64,000 nt of DNA from UBA5314 sp035560815 (GCA_035560815.1 DATMYR010000080.1:40725-104724); one strand, 5' to 3'; counted from the first letter of the stretch, positions 36,462-44,662 are shown. Translations and numbers: made by a program. Notes: a model not told the origin generated them from the sequence alone.

Positions 36462-36508
36462 TTGTGCCCTCTAGGCTTTTTCTATTGTCAGCTAACTTTT
36501 TTGCAGGC

Positions 36509-36613
36509 GGGACACACCTTCCCCTGGCCCTAGATTTGTTTTGATTAAGTCACCTATGCTTGCTTTAATTCATTTAAGCGAAGTATTCGCTAGCAGCGGT
36601 AAGGAATGTCCCC
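36509..36613. repeat. MITE/REP-like element, copy 2 (direct repeat of copy 1)
   Basis: All 105 bases match 36357-36461 in the same orientation; 47 bp of unrelated sequence separates the copies. Perfect identity means a recent duplication or active homogenisation. The related element at 47466-47573 shares only the ends. Confidence 0.9.
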
Positions 36614-36637
36614 CTGAACGCCCGTAAGATCAAGGAA

Positions 36638-36778
36638 CCTGCGAAGCAGGCGCCCGCAGGAAGTGCCTGTGGTGCGCCCGCCAGCTCGAAATGAGCTAAA
36701 GCGAATTCCTAGAAGGCAAGTGCCCTTGGGGTATGCTCCCGACGGTCGCATCGGCATGTTAGGGGGCTCATCTCCCCC
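36638..36778. other. GC-rich stretch with four successive hairpins, possible structured RNA or composite element
   Basis: Hairpins: CCTGC-GAA-GCAGG (36638-36650); GGCGC...CAGG-AAGTG-CCTG...GCGCC (36649-36678, shares two bases with the first); AGCTC-GAAAT-GAGCT (36683-36697); GGGGG-CTCATCT-CCCCC (36762-36778). Strand and function are unknown. A protein frame across this stretch on the minus strand has no homology that I recognise and is probably accidental. Confidence 0.45.
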
Positions 36779-36809
36779 CGGATTTTGATTTATTTTACTG
36801 GCAAAGATA

Positions 36810-36832
36810 AACCAGGGCAGCCTGCCCTGGTT
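36810..36832 (-). terminator. Terminator after the 36841-37056 gene
   Basis: A 10-bp perfect stem, AACCAGGGCA/TGCCCTGGTT, with a 3-base loop; on the minus strand it is followed by TATCTTTGC. It lies 8 bases beyond the stop of the small gene. Confidence 0.75.
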
Positions 36833-36840
36833 GCTTAAAT

Positions 36841-37056
36841 TCAACGGTTGCAGCGAACAACCATATAGCGTGAGAGTGTCTGTATGCGCTGGTGGTTCTC
36901 CTCGCGCAGTTCACGCCAGAACCTCCGATATTCACCCGTCTCGGTTCGTGCTTCGCAGAGGTCAATCTGCTCCTCTAACTTCCGATAGACATTCAGAATC
37001 TCCTCCAAATCGGCGCGCATTTGGTTTTTTTGCTTGCGATCAATTTTCTCTCCCAC
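36841..37056 (-). CDS. Small charged helical protein, function unknown
   Basis: 71 residues, almost all helix, rich in Arg and Glu (MRADLEEILNVYRKLEEQ, RRFWRELREENHQRIQTLSR). No membrane segment or known motif. The GTG start has GGGGGAG seven bases upstream and a terminator follows, so it appears to be a true single gene. It lies between repeat elements and a possible SPOCS-like protein gene. I do not recognise its family. Confidence 0.7.
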   Translation of the reverse strand: MGEKIDRKQKNQMRADLEEILNVYRKLEEQIDLCEARTETGEYRRFWRELREENHQRIQTLSRYMVVRCNR

Positions 37057-37079
37057 CTAGCACTCCCCCTTATCCAGGT

Positions 37080-37113
37080 GAAAAAATAAATGCCCGGCTT
37101 GCACGCCGAGCAT
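37080..37113 (-). terminator. Terminator after the 37129-37695 gene
   Basis: A 9-bp stem (one G-T pair), ATGCTCGGC/GCCGGGCAT on the minus strand, is followed by TTTATTTTTTC. It starts 16 bases past the stop and strongly supports the minus strand as the coding one here. Confidence 0.85.
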
Positions 37114-37128
37114 AGGATGATTTATTCG

Positions 37129-37695
37129 TTAGCATTCTTCTATGGGGTCCAACTCGCCGTAAACGATAACATCGTGCATCTTGCCCAATTTATCAATGAT
37201 GTCTACAAAAGCTTTCAGGCTGATACAGGTTCCGCTTACTGGAGTGGTAAGCCTGCAGGGGTTGCTGGGATCTTCGCAGTTGCCCCTAATTTCAAAGTCA
37301 AAGCTCCAGTTCTTCAAGACGATTTCCGACTGCTCAATTTCATCACGGAACTCATCCGTGGTCAGAGGTGGATCAAACTCATCCAGCTCGATAGATTGGT
37401 CAAACCTGTCAGTTACAGTAATAATCTGGAATTCATTGTTTACAATTACGAAAAGAATGACTTCAAAGTCGATGGAGATCTTGACTTTGTTAAAAGCCAG
37501 ATCCTCATGGGTCTGCAAAACCTTGACCTTGATGTCTTCAACAAAGGAAATTTTTCCACCGACCTGTTCATCCGGCACGCAGAATAAGACGTCGAGAACC
37601 TTCACCTGTTTTTCGATAAACTTGGCTTTGATGACTTTGGCAAATAGGTCCAACATACAACCTTCGGGGAACTCGCATTTCAATAGTTTAGACAC
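37129..37695 (-). CDS. Possible SPOCS/DUF3794-like protein
   Basis: 188 residues, no signal or membrane helix. An N-terminal Cys-containing start (CEFPEGC) is followed by alternating strands (VKVLDVLFCVPDEQ, VKVLQTHEDL, VKISIDFEVILFVIVNNEFQII) that resemble SPOCS domains, which occur in spore coat and SafA/SpoVID-binding proteins; the match is by eye and weak. The C-terminal part holds more Cys and ends in EEC. The GTG start follows GGGAGGGAGAG. A 188-codon frame on the opposite strand (37181-37747) is a shadow. Confidence 0.6.
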   Translation of the reverse strand: MSKLLKCEFPEGCMLDLFAKVIKAKFIEKQVKVLDVLFCVPDEQVGGKISFVEDIKVKVLQTHEDLAFNKVKISIDFEVILFVIVNNEFQIITVTDRFDQSIELDEFDPPLTTDEFRDEIEQSEIVLKNWSFDFEIRGNCEDPSNPCRLTTPVSGTCISLKAFVDIIDKLGKMHDVIVYGELDPIEEC

Positions 37696-37847
37696 TTTAC
37701 TCTCCCTCCCTTTTCTCGCCTCGTTTGCCCTCTCCCTGGCTCGCTAAGAGCCGGTGGGGCAAATTTCTAGGTTATACTATGAAAGCCGTACATAGAATGT
37801 GATTACCATCCTCCTTTTTTTCGCCACCTGAATTGCAGGGATATTTC

Positions 37848-38528
37848 CTACATCCGGTGGATGCATTCCACCCGACTGTCGCAAAATATATCAAGTCCCT
37901 GGCTGCGGGCTTTCTCGCAAAACTCGATATCTTCTGCGCCGCGGGCCGAGCCGTATCGCACCCCGTGTTCTTCTATCACCGCCCTTTCAATCAGACAGGC
38001 CGCCCCAGTGCAGTCAACCGGAAACAGTCTTCCCCGGGGAAAATCCCGCAGGTGGCGGTAGTTGCCGCAGGAATCCTGATAAAGGAGGTTAAAAATCCCT
38101 CGATCACCTATCAGGTGACCATTGCATACCAGGGCGGAAACTATATTACAATGGTCTTCCAGGAGCAGTGTCAGTGCTTCCCGGGGGGCCAAAATATCGC
38201 TGTCCAAGGAGAAGAGGTGGGTGCATGAAGAAGATAAGAACTCCTGGAGTAAAAGGTTGCGCAGCTCTGCCAGGCGGGTGAAGCTGTAATAGCCGCGCTG
38301 GTATCCACTGGGATTTACCGAGTTGTTTTCCAGCAATTTGACCTTGCCGGGGAATTGTCCGCCAAATTTTTTGAGTATCTGCAGCGTGTCATCATCGCTG
38401 TCGTTAACGATAAAACACAATTCCATCTGAGTGAGCGGATAATCCATCCGGGTCAGGTGATGAAGATAATCGGGTAAGGCCCATCCCCGGTTGCGAACCG
38501 GGCAGCCAATCATGATTCTGTTTCGCAT
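37848..38528 (-). CDS. Glycosyltransferase, GT-A fold (family 2-like)
   Basis: 226 residues. IMIGCPVRNRGWALPDYL at the N-terminus, CFIVNDSDDDT (nucleotide-sugar region) and LFSLDSDILAP with a DxD-like metal site near residue 110 mark a GT-A transferase. Later, CTGAACLIERAVIEEHG and AEDIEFCEKARSQG resemble the acceptor and catalytic acidic region of this family. It is short, lacks a membrane helix and lies 7 bp after the next glycosyltransferase gene, so both are likely co-transcribed. The sugar is unknown. Confidence 0.85.
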   Translation of the reverse strand: MRNRIMIGCPVRNRGWALPDYLHHLTRMDYPLTQMELCFIVNDSDDDTLQILKKFGGQFPGKVKLLENNSVNPSGYQRGYYSFTRLAELRNLLLQEFLSSSCTHLFSLDSDILAPREALTLLLEDHCNIVSALVCNGHLIGDRGIFNLLYQDSCGNYRHLRDFPRGRLFPVDCTGAACLIERAVIEEHGVRYGSARGAEDIEFCEKARSQGLDIFCDSRVECIHRM

Positions 38529-38535
38529 AACTCCC

Positions 38536-39822
38536 TCAATGAACTTTGGCGGTCCGGTAACGGTAGGCTGCCTGGCTCTGAAAACGAATCCCCCTGGATC
38601 CGGAGATCAAGCCTTTCCCCGCCCATCTCCCGAGGGGGACATATCCCCGGGCGCTAATGCGCAGGGCTATCCTGGTAGAAAAACTTAAACGGCGGTAGTT
38701 GCTGATGATTTGGGTAGTATACCCGGTATGGGGCGCTATCCCCTGCTCTATCAGAGAATCGTAAAACAACGCATCCCGTCCTAAGGGCTGATGGTTTTTT
38801 TCTTCCAGTCGCTGTTCAATGATCTCAACAACCTGTTCTGCCCGATGACGCCAGGAGTTCTGCTCCGCAACCGCCATTCTCCGGTTTCGTATTTCCGGAG
38901 AGTCCTGATATAGAGCCCGCTGAACATTGCTCAGGAACTCATTGTTATTGGGGGAATATAGCACCAAATCCGGATATTTACGCGCTTCGGGAATGGCAGT
39001 GCTCACGACCGGAATGCCGGAAGCCATATACTCCCACATCTTGATCGGATTCACGGCATCCACCATATTGCTTTGAATGAAGGGTATAATTCCGACATCA
39101 AAACATTGGGAATAGTGTGCCAATTGCTCATAGGGTTTGAATCCCAACCAGTGGAGGTTGGGCTGCCGGGGAATCTGACTGACATTATAAAGCGGCCCGA
39201 TCATGACCACATTACAGTGGGGAAATTGTTGGGCCAATCTTTCAATCAAGTGCAGGTCCAACCACGATGCTATCACCCCGATGTAGCCTATAATCGGACC
39301 TGGGATTTTGGCAATATCATCCGGTACCGGCAAGTTCCGGTCGGCCGCCTGAGAAAAATAATTATAATCACAGCCATTAGGAACCAGGTAGCTGTGCGGA
39401 TTGATGGCTCGGGACATTTCGTAGAGCTTATCCGAAGTATTCAGGACTATGTCAGCGAGGCTTACAGCCCGAGAGTAGTAAGGTTTCCAGGCTTCAAATT
39501 CGTCACTGGGTTCATCTACACTATCGAACACCAACAAAGCAGGATTATATTGTTGTACGATGTCAATGTGCCAGGCAGCGCTAAAATATACGACCGGTCG
39601 TGCGGCTCTTAAATAAGGGCGGGGGTCCACATGGTTGAAAATATAGAGATCCGAGTTGCCCTTTTTAATACTTCTTTCTTGCATGGAACCGGGGCTGGGC
39701 TCATTAAGAAAGAAGGTTGGTATCCCTAATTCGGAAAAGTTCTTCATGAGCTGCTGGGGCCGCTGAACCAGGTAATTGTAATCCAGGGTCGGCGGGTAAA
39801 GAATACAATCTATTCGCGACAT
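38536..39822 (-). CDS. Glycosyltransferase, GT-B fold (family 4-like)
   Basis: 428 residues from the ATG at 39822, preceded by GGGGG at 7-base spacing; the upstream ATG at 39840 lacks a site. The N-terminus (PTLDYNYLVQRPQQLMKNF) is typical of transferases that begin by locating their partner strand. The C-terminal Rossmann half has GYIGVIASW, VNPIKMWEYMASGIPVVST with the sugar-nucleotide glutamate pattern, and YSPNNNEFL. It transfers a sugar from an activated donor; substrate and acceptor are unknown. It is upstream of and coupled to the GT-A gene. Confidence 0.85.
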   Translation of the reverse strand: MSRIDCILYPPTLDYNYLVQRPQQLMKNFSELGIPTFFLNEPSPGSMQERSIKKGNSDLYIFNHVDPRPYLRAARPVVYFSAAWHIDIVQQYNPALLVFDSVDEPSDEFEAWKPYYSRAVSLADIVLNTSDKLYEMSRAINPHSYLVPNGCDYNYFSQAADRNLPVPDDIAKIPGPIIGYIGVIASWLDLHLIERLAQQFPHCNVVMIGPLYNVSQIPRQPNLHWLGFKPYEQLAHYSQCFDVGIIPFIQSNMVDAVNPIKMWEYMASGIPVVSTAIPEARKYPDLVLYSPNNNEFLSNVQRALYQDSPEIRNRRMAVAEQNSWRHRAEQVVEIIEQRLEEKNHQPLGRDALFYDSLIEQGIAPHTGYTTQIISNYRRLSFSTRIALRISARGYVPLGRWAGKGLISGSRGIRFQSQAAYRYRTAKVH

Positions 39823-39949
39823 CCAATATCCCCCTGACAAAGTTAAGGTCTATTTTTGTTCTTATATGCTATGCCTGTTGACACCAGGAGGTGCCGGACG
39901 AGAAACATCGTCCATTGGCCCCGCCGGCTCCATGCTGCCGGTCAAATTC

Positions 39950-40213
39950 CTAGCCCTTGGAACGTTTTTCCTTCCTTTGCGCCTGCCTAAAACAGTCCGG
40001 GCAAAGCGGACTGCCGCAATGGGAGCAGATCTGTAGATCATCCCGATTGGCCCGCATTCCACATGCGGAGCACATTCCCTTGGCCTCAATACTGCTTCTT
40101 CGCGCGGTGGAAATACTTAGTATACTATCCTCGTCTCTAGCCAAAGATGCTGCCTGAAACCTGCTGGCTTGAAGGCGCGTGCAAGTGACATCCTGTTGAT
40201 CAGCCTTATTCAT
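39950..40213 (-). CDS. Small zinc-ribbon protein
   Basis: 87 residues from the ATG with AAAAGGGG upstream. The last third has three Cys pairs (CSAC, CSHC, CPDC) that look like a double zinc-ribbon; the N-terminal part is low complexity. No membrane segment. It lies between the GT-B gene and a small membrane protein gene. Function is not recognised; an adaptor or nucleic-acid binding role is possible. Confidence 0.65.
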   Translation of the reverse strand: MNKADQQDVTCTRLQASRFQAASLARDEDSILSISTARRSSIEAKGMCSACGMRANRDDLQICSHCGSPLCPDCFRQAQRKEKRSKG

Positions 40214-40412
40214 CAAAATTCACCCCTTTTATAACTTCTTTCATGACCATGTTTCAGCATATGAGAAATAGAAGCGGTAGGTGTCTACCCCTGGTTGAAC
40301 CCGCATCCTTTCGGGGCTTCTCTAAATAAAAAAAACATTTTTCAATGCAGGGCCATGGTCGATATATGTTGAATACTATGTTACTAATAAACATTTTCGA
40401 GGAGGGTTTTAT

Positions 40413-40784
40413 TTGATAAATCGGGAAAATCTGGCTGGCATGAGTACTTGGGCGGGATTTTGCGGGATTATGTACATTATTCTGGGGGCCTTGAATGCGA
40501 TAGTCGGCGTATTCGCATTTATCATCGGTGCCATTCCCGGCATCCTGATGATTTTGATGGGCATCAAGCTTCGGGCTGCCAAGACCCAGATCGATCTCCT
40601 GCAAATGCAGCCAGAGGGAACGGATACCGCAGTAAGTCTAAACGCTATCTTCTACGAAATGAAAGGTTTTCTGCAAATGCAGGGCATCATATTCATTCTT
40701 GCACTGATCTTTATGTTAATTGGCCTCTTAATTATGATGTTTGTAGGGATCGGTGCTTTAAGCTTCTTGCACGCTTTATCCTAG
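40413..40784 (+). CDS. Small membrane protein, DUF5362-like
   Basis: 123 residues with three or four hydrophobic helices: about 13-27, 28-50 (GVFAFIIGAIPGILMILMG) and 90-115. A loop of about 30 residues carries AAKTQIDLLQ. The start codon is TTG with AGGAGGG six bases ahead. This is the only plus-strand gene in the 35-43 kb stretch. A clear terminator follows. I relate it to DUF5362 only by general pattern. Confidence 0.7.
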   Translation: MINRENLAGMSTWAGFCGIMYIILGALNAIVGVFAFIIGAIPGILMILMGIKLRAAKTQIDLLQMQPEGTDTAVSLNAIFYEMKGFLQMQGIIFILALIFMLIGLLIMMFVGIGALSFLHALS

Positions 40785-40797
40785 TAGTAACAGACGA

Positions 40798-40825
40798 AAG
40801 GCCGCTGGTGCGGCCTTATTTTTTT
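40798..40825 (+). terminator. Rho-independent terminator after the DUF5362-like gene
   Basis: The stem AAGGCCGC-TGGT-GCGGCCTT is followed by A and eight T. It overlaps the end region of the converging CgeB-like gene, which stops at 40830. Confidence 0.92.
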
Positions 40826-40829
40826 CTGC

Positions 40830-41858
40830 TTATTTGCGTTTGTCAATAGCCACCCGGCGGTTATTAACCCGAAAGGAAACGGCCCGCTGCTGCTGGATAA
40901 CTCCGGGACGCTGAGCTTGTGCTCTGCTGCCCAATACCTCCAGAATGGTATTGATCCGGTGATAATAGGTATGCTTCTCCCATACCTCTTGCCGTCCCCC
41001 GAAGGCAATTTTGTGCCTTTCTTCCGGATGGCTTAAATAGTAATCCACTAAATCCAAGGTTTCCCGACGCGATTGCGTCCAAACCAGATGAGTCCGATTG
41101 ATGAAATAGTGCTCCACTGCCGGTGTCCACTGGGTAAGGTGGAACCCCGCGCATCCTAAGACCTCAAATGTACGCATACTTAACATGGTGCGGGAATTTA
41201 CAACCGAATGCAAGCCGATCACAATCGGCACACTTGCGCATACGGCTCCCAGATCCTCACTGGCCAGATAGCCCCCATAAAATTCGGGTTTAATAAAAAA
41301 GGGTCTTCCGGAATCCAACCACCATTCATTGCCGAAAATTTTGATATTGTAATCCCGATCCATCAAAGGTTGGAGGATCTTGCGGGCGGCCTCAATTCGC
41401 TCAGGAAAATAGTCATAATTATTACCCATAAAAACAATATCATAAGCGAAGCGAGAATCAGGGGCGACGGGGTGGTAACAAGCCGGATGGTAAGCAAATG
41501 GCAGGAAGTGAGCCCGAATTCCCTGCTCTTCATACCTCTTGATAGACTCCTGGCAGGTGGTGAAAACATACTCTGATTGACGGGCAAAAGGGAGAGAAAG
41601 GGTCTGCCAAAAAGGGGGGTCCTCAATGGCCCAGTAGATATGGGGAATAGCACGGTCTTTTAAATATGGGAAGAGCTGATCGTACACTCCCCATCCACCA
41701 TCGGTAAAAACATAATCAGGTTGAAAGGCTTCCAGGGTTCCAGTCCAATCCCGATCACTTAATACATTGCAGAAACACACTTCATTCCCCAGATCTGCAA
41801 ACGCCTGGCCAATACCATATTTGATCAGGGGTGCGGTATTAGAAAAGAAGACCCTCAT
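40830..41858 (-). CDS. CgeB-like glycosyltransferase
   Basis: 342 residues from the ATG with AGGAG six bases upstream. It has a GT-B-like layout. FQPDYVFTDGGWGVYDQLFPYL and IPHIYWAIEDPP resemble the CgeB/DUF3880 N-terminus (donor-domain segments), and the second half has RTFEVLGCAGFHLTQWTPAVEHYF, the diagnostic family stretch (cited in part). CgeB is a B. subtilis spore-crust protein thought to glycosylate the crust, and related proteins occur in spore maturation loci. It supports a spore-surface role for this island. Confidence 0.85.
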   Translation of the reverse strand: MRVFFSNTAPLIKYGIGQAFADLGNEVCFCNVLSDRDWTGTLEAFQPDYVFTDGGWGVYDQLFPYLKDRAIPHIYWAIEDPPFWQTLSLPFARQSEYVFTTCQESIKRYEEQGIRAHFLPFAYHPACYHPVAPDSRFAYDIVFMGNNYDYFPERIEAARKILQPLMDRDYNIKIFGNEWWLDSGRPFFIKPEFYGGYLASEDLGAVCASVPIVIGLHSVVNSRTMLSMRTFEVLGCAGFHLTQWTPAVEHYFINRTHLVWTQSRRETLDLVDYYLSHPEERHKIAFGGRQEVWEKHTYYHRINTILEVLGSRAQAQRPGVIQQQRAVSFRVNNRRVAIDKRK

Positions 41859-41936
41859 CGGACACTCCTCCACAGCGAACTCTGGGATACTCTATGCGTG
41901 GGGATATTGCTGTGTTACCTGGATGTTCCGATGCGC

Positions 41937-42752
41937 TTACAAGCTGTTTTGAAAAAGACGTTTAATAATCCCACCAAAACTGGCGTTTTCTTCGTGATTT
42001 ATGATTGAAGGAGCAAATCCGGGATTAATCGAATCCAGCTTTTCCTTCTGATAACGGCTCAGGGAGGCTTCCTTATGCCCCAGAGCCCGGCGCAACTGCT
42101 CTATGACCTCCTGATGCTCATGAACTTCACGGTATAAAGACTGATTCCTGCGCTCCGCTTTTGAGACGCCTCTTCTAAGGCTCTGAATATCTGTTTCATA
42201 GCAGCGAATCTTGCGCTTCAATTCCAACTTTTCTCCTTCCGCCTTGACGATCTCTAATTGCAGCTCATGCAAAAGTTCCATCTCATCAAGTGCGAGCGTG
42301 TCCTGCGATTCCTGCGATTCCTGTAGGACAGTAACCGGTTGGGGACGAACAGCCAGGATTGAGTAGGAAAAGGCAAAATGCATCAGGATTTCCGCTCGCC
42401 GTATTTCACCGCTCCAACTCATATCCTGCACATCGAGAATCAAATCCGCGCGGGTGTCTTCCAGGCTCCCTGTGAATTGTTCCGCAGACAGCCGATCCCG
42501 GAAGGTCTCCTGCCGGGAAAAAAGGCGCATAATCCCCTGCTCATTCTCCAACAGAGAAATAACCTCTATGTTGAATTCGGCTTCGATGGCCCGGCCTTGA
42601 CGGTGGGCGGAATAACTACGGAGCCTCACTTTCAATTCTTCCATGCGCGATGGTTGTTCCTCCAGAGTAAAGACCTTCTCAGCAGTTATTTCCTGCGGGC
42701 TTTTTAATTCCGCCATCACTACGGGTGACCAAATCCGGCAGGCCTTTTCCAT
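41937..42752 (-). CDS. Beta-rich N-terminal domain plus coiled coil, function unknown
   Basis: 271 residues from the ATG at 42752 (AAGGG six bases upstream; a TTG 18 bases earlier is less likely). Residues about 1-130 alternate strands (EAEFNIEVISLLEN, DLILDVQDMSW, ILMHFAFSYSILAV) in a way that recalls SPOCS/DUF3794 domains; residues about 150-230 form a coiled coil (HELQLEIVKAEGEKLELKRK, SLYREVHEHQEVIEQLRR). No membrane segment. It may be a structural spore or cell-surface protein. Family unconfirmed. Confidence 0.6.
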   Translation of the reverse strand: MEKACRIWSPVVMAELKSPQEITAEKVFTLEEQPSRMEELKVRLRSYSAHRQGRAIEAEFNIEVISLLENEQGIMRLFSRQETFRDRLSAEQFTGSLEDTRADLILDVQDMSWSGEIRRAEILMHFAFSYSILAVRPQPVTVLQESQESQDTLALDEMELLHELQLEIVKAEGEKLELKRKIRCYETDIQSLRRGVSKAERRNQSLYREVHEHQEVIEQLRRALGHKEASLSRYQKEKLDSINPGFAPSIINHEENASFGGIIKRLFQNSL

Positions 42753-42846
42753 TTTCATCCCTTCTCTCAAATAACTTCATTGGTAAATAATATTTATTGG
42801 TTGCTTGCGGTATGATTTGAAATGGAATAAACCCTGTTACACGGGC

Positions 42847-42874
42847 AAAAAAAAACTGCATGTCGCCATGCAGT
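42847..42874 (-). terminator. Terminator after veg
   Basis: The stem ACTGCATG-TCGC-CATGCAGT (42855-42874) gives, on the minus strand, eight T immediately after (42854-42847). It lies 16 bp beyond the veg stop. Confidence 0.92.
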
Positions 42875-42889
42875 GCTTGTCCTCTTTAT

Positions 42890-43168
42890 TTAGGGATTGG
42901 CTGATGCAATCCGTATTTCTAAATCCTGATTATCATAGACGAAAAGCTCAACGGTTTCAGTGAGAATATCCGCATAACTGTAAGATACTCGTCTTTCAAT
43001 CTTTCTCTCATTTAATTTTACAACGAATATATTGGGATATGTTGACTCGAGCACGCCTATCTTTTCAATAATGCGGTTCCTGCCCCGATTGGCTTTTAAT
43101 CTGATTTTACTGCCCACAAAGGTTTCAAGATCCCGCTTTATTTCCGCTATGGCCCTGGGGGAACTCAC
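42890..43168 (-). CDS. veg: Veg family protein
   Basis: 92 residues, almost exactly the Veg length. The core VGSKIRLKANRGRNRIIEKIGVLESTYPNIFVVKL (cited for position, about 18-52) is distinctive. Veg is abundant in vegetative B. subtilis, linked to biofilm matrix control and possibly to a germination or peptidoglycan role. It has a strong promoter upstream and a terminator downstream, so it is monocistronic as in Bacillus. Confidence 0.95.
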   Translation of the reverse strand: MSSPRAIAEIKRDLETFVGSKIRLKANRGRNRIIEKIGVLESTYPNIFVVKLNERKIERRVSYSYADILTETVELFVYDNQDLEIRIASANP

Positions 43169-43201
43169 ATGATCACCTTCTTTGTTTCTTTAATCTATAT
43201 A

Positions 43202-43230
43202 ATTTTACAATATGCCCCTCGGTATGTCAA
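43202..43230 (-). promoter_or_regulatory. Strong sigma-A promoter of veg
   Basis: On the minus strand a perfect -35 TTGACA (43230-43225), a 17-base spacer and TAAAAT (43207-43202), about 34 bases before the veg ATG. veg is known for a strong promoter in B. subtilis. Confidence 0.85.
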
Positions 43231-43311
43231 GGGAAATGAATAGTATAAATGAAAATCGATCGGCTGTCAAGAAGTGCTGAAGGCTTTTTTGGCTTTTATT
43301 TTTTAGTTTTT

Positions 43312-43788
43312 TTAAGAATGTTTGGTGTATTTATCTGCCACTTTTACCGCGCAACCCTCCGGCTTAATTTTTGCGTCAAAGCCGCTGCCCACGATCATTC
43401 CGGTAATCTCTTTAACCATTTCTTTGGTTTCCCCATGGGTTCCAATATCCAGATGGATTTCTACCTTCATATCTTGCTGTCCGTATTCTTTGAGCCAGTA
43501 GGTTAACTGGTCAGCCAGGCTTAAGCTAAGAGATGCTTCATAAAAAATCCGTTGTCGCATGCTTCTAATTTTGGCTTCATAGCTTTTGTTATAAAAGTAG
43601 CGAGCACCTTTACCCTGGCGATGAATGATGATGGCGCTGACAAAACATGCGGCTTTCTCCCCGGGATGGGAGTCACTGCCGACGATAAGCTTGTAGGTGC
43701 GGGTTGTATCCTCCCTGACATAGGAGAGGATTTCCAATACAACTTCATTCAGCGGCATGCTTCCTTTGCTAGGACTCTTAAATAACAT
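43312..43788 (-). CDS. YkuK family RNase H-like protein
   Basis: 158 residues from the ATG with AGAGGAGG upstream. A longer frame to 43818 would overlap ksgA. Strands and acidic residues (YKLIVGSDSHPGE, IHLDIGTHGETKEMVKEI) fit the DUF458/YkuK family, predicted to share an RNase H-like fold; catalytic activity is unproven. It starts 14 bp after ksgA ends and takes the place of yabG in the Bacillus order. Confidence 0.85.
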   Translation of the reverse strand: MLFKSPSKGSMPLNEVVLEILSYVREDTTRTYKLIVGSDSHPGEKAACFVSAIIIHRQGKGARYFYNKSYEAKIRSMRQRIFYEASLSLSLADQLTYWLKEYGQQDMKVEIHLDIGTHGETKEMVKEITGMIVGSGFDAKIKPEGCAVKVADKYTKHS

Positions 43789-43801
43789 ATGGCTGCCTCC
43801 T

Positions 43802-44662
43802 CTACCGGGAAAAAGCATCGGCTAGCACGGCAAATTCTTTTAAACCCAGGTTCTCTGGCCTATTTGTGGAAGATATCTGCACCTCATCTAAGATCTCTTT
43901 GGCCGTCTCTTTATTTTCCTGGAAATAATCTACGCATATGTTAAGAATCGTCTTTCTTCTCTTTTGAAAAGCTATCCGCATCAATCCCTTAAACAATGCT
44001 TCGTCTTTCACTGCAACCGGTTTGGTCTGGTGCGGTATAAGCTGTATCACAGTGGAATCTACTTCCGGTTTGGGATAAAAACAATTATGCGATACATTCA
44101 TCAAGTGACGGACCTGAGCCCGATAAGCCGTGCTTAAGGTTAGACGCCCATAATCCTTGGTTCCCGGCTGGGCAGTAATCCGCTGGGCCACTTCTTTTTG
44201 GATCATTAAAGTAGCCGCCCTGAGAGACGGGCATTCATCCAGGATCTTAAAAATAATCGGTGACGTGATATTATATGGTATATTGGCGCACAGGCTGAAA
44301 GAATGAAGTTCCTGAGTGTTAAATGCCTTTCTTAGTTCTTCCTCCAGGTCAATCGTCAACACATCATGGAAAAGCAAATGAACCTGGGGCAAATTCCCTA
44401 CCATTTCTTCCAAAGGCCCCTGCAGCTTGCGATCGATATCCACAGCCAGAACTCCCTTACTACGGGCCGCCATTCTTCGGGTCAGAGCACCCAGCCCGGG
44501 ACCGATTTCTAAAACATATTCATTTTCGTTCAATCCAGCTGCATCTGTTATTTTATTCAATATGTTTTTGTCCACCAGAAAATTCTGCCCCCAGCGCTTT
44601 TGGGGATGTAAATCGTATTTATTTAGCAGCCGGTGAACATCACTTAAAGTTGCCGGACTCAT
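43802..44662 (-). CDS. ksgA: 16S rRNA dimethyladenosine transferase KsgA
   Basis: 286 residues. SAM-binding EIGPGLGALTRRMA near residue 50, and the catalytic motif NIPYNI near residue 123. It dimethylates two adjacent adenines in helix 45 of 16S rRNA. rnmV (RNase M5), its partner upstream in Bacillus, is not here; a YhcN-like lipoprotein gene lies there instead. Confidence 0.97.
   Translation of the reverse strand: MSPATLSDVHRLLNKYDLHPQKRWGQNFLVDKNILNKITDAAGLNENEYVLEIGPGLGALTRRMAARSKGVLAVDIDRKLQGPLEEMVGNLPQVHLLFHDVLTIDLEEELRKAFNTQELHSFSLCANIPYNITSPIIFKILDECPSLRAATLMIQKEVAQRITAQPGTKDYGRLTLSTAYRAQVRHLMNVSHNCFYPKPEVDSTVIQLIPHQTKPVAVKDEALFKGLMRIAFQKRRKTILNICVDYFQENKETAKEILDEVQISSTNRPENLGLKEFAVLADAFSR

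Noticed and set aside
36590..36844. 84-codon minus-strand frame across the hairpin stretch
   Set aside because: No ribosome site; it runs through repeat and hairpin sequence and the terminator of the neighbouring gene.
37181..37747. 188-codon plus-strand frame opposite the minus-strand gene at 37129-37695
   Set aside because: The minus strand has a GTG with a good ribosome site and a strong terminator just after the stop; the plus frame has neither.
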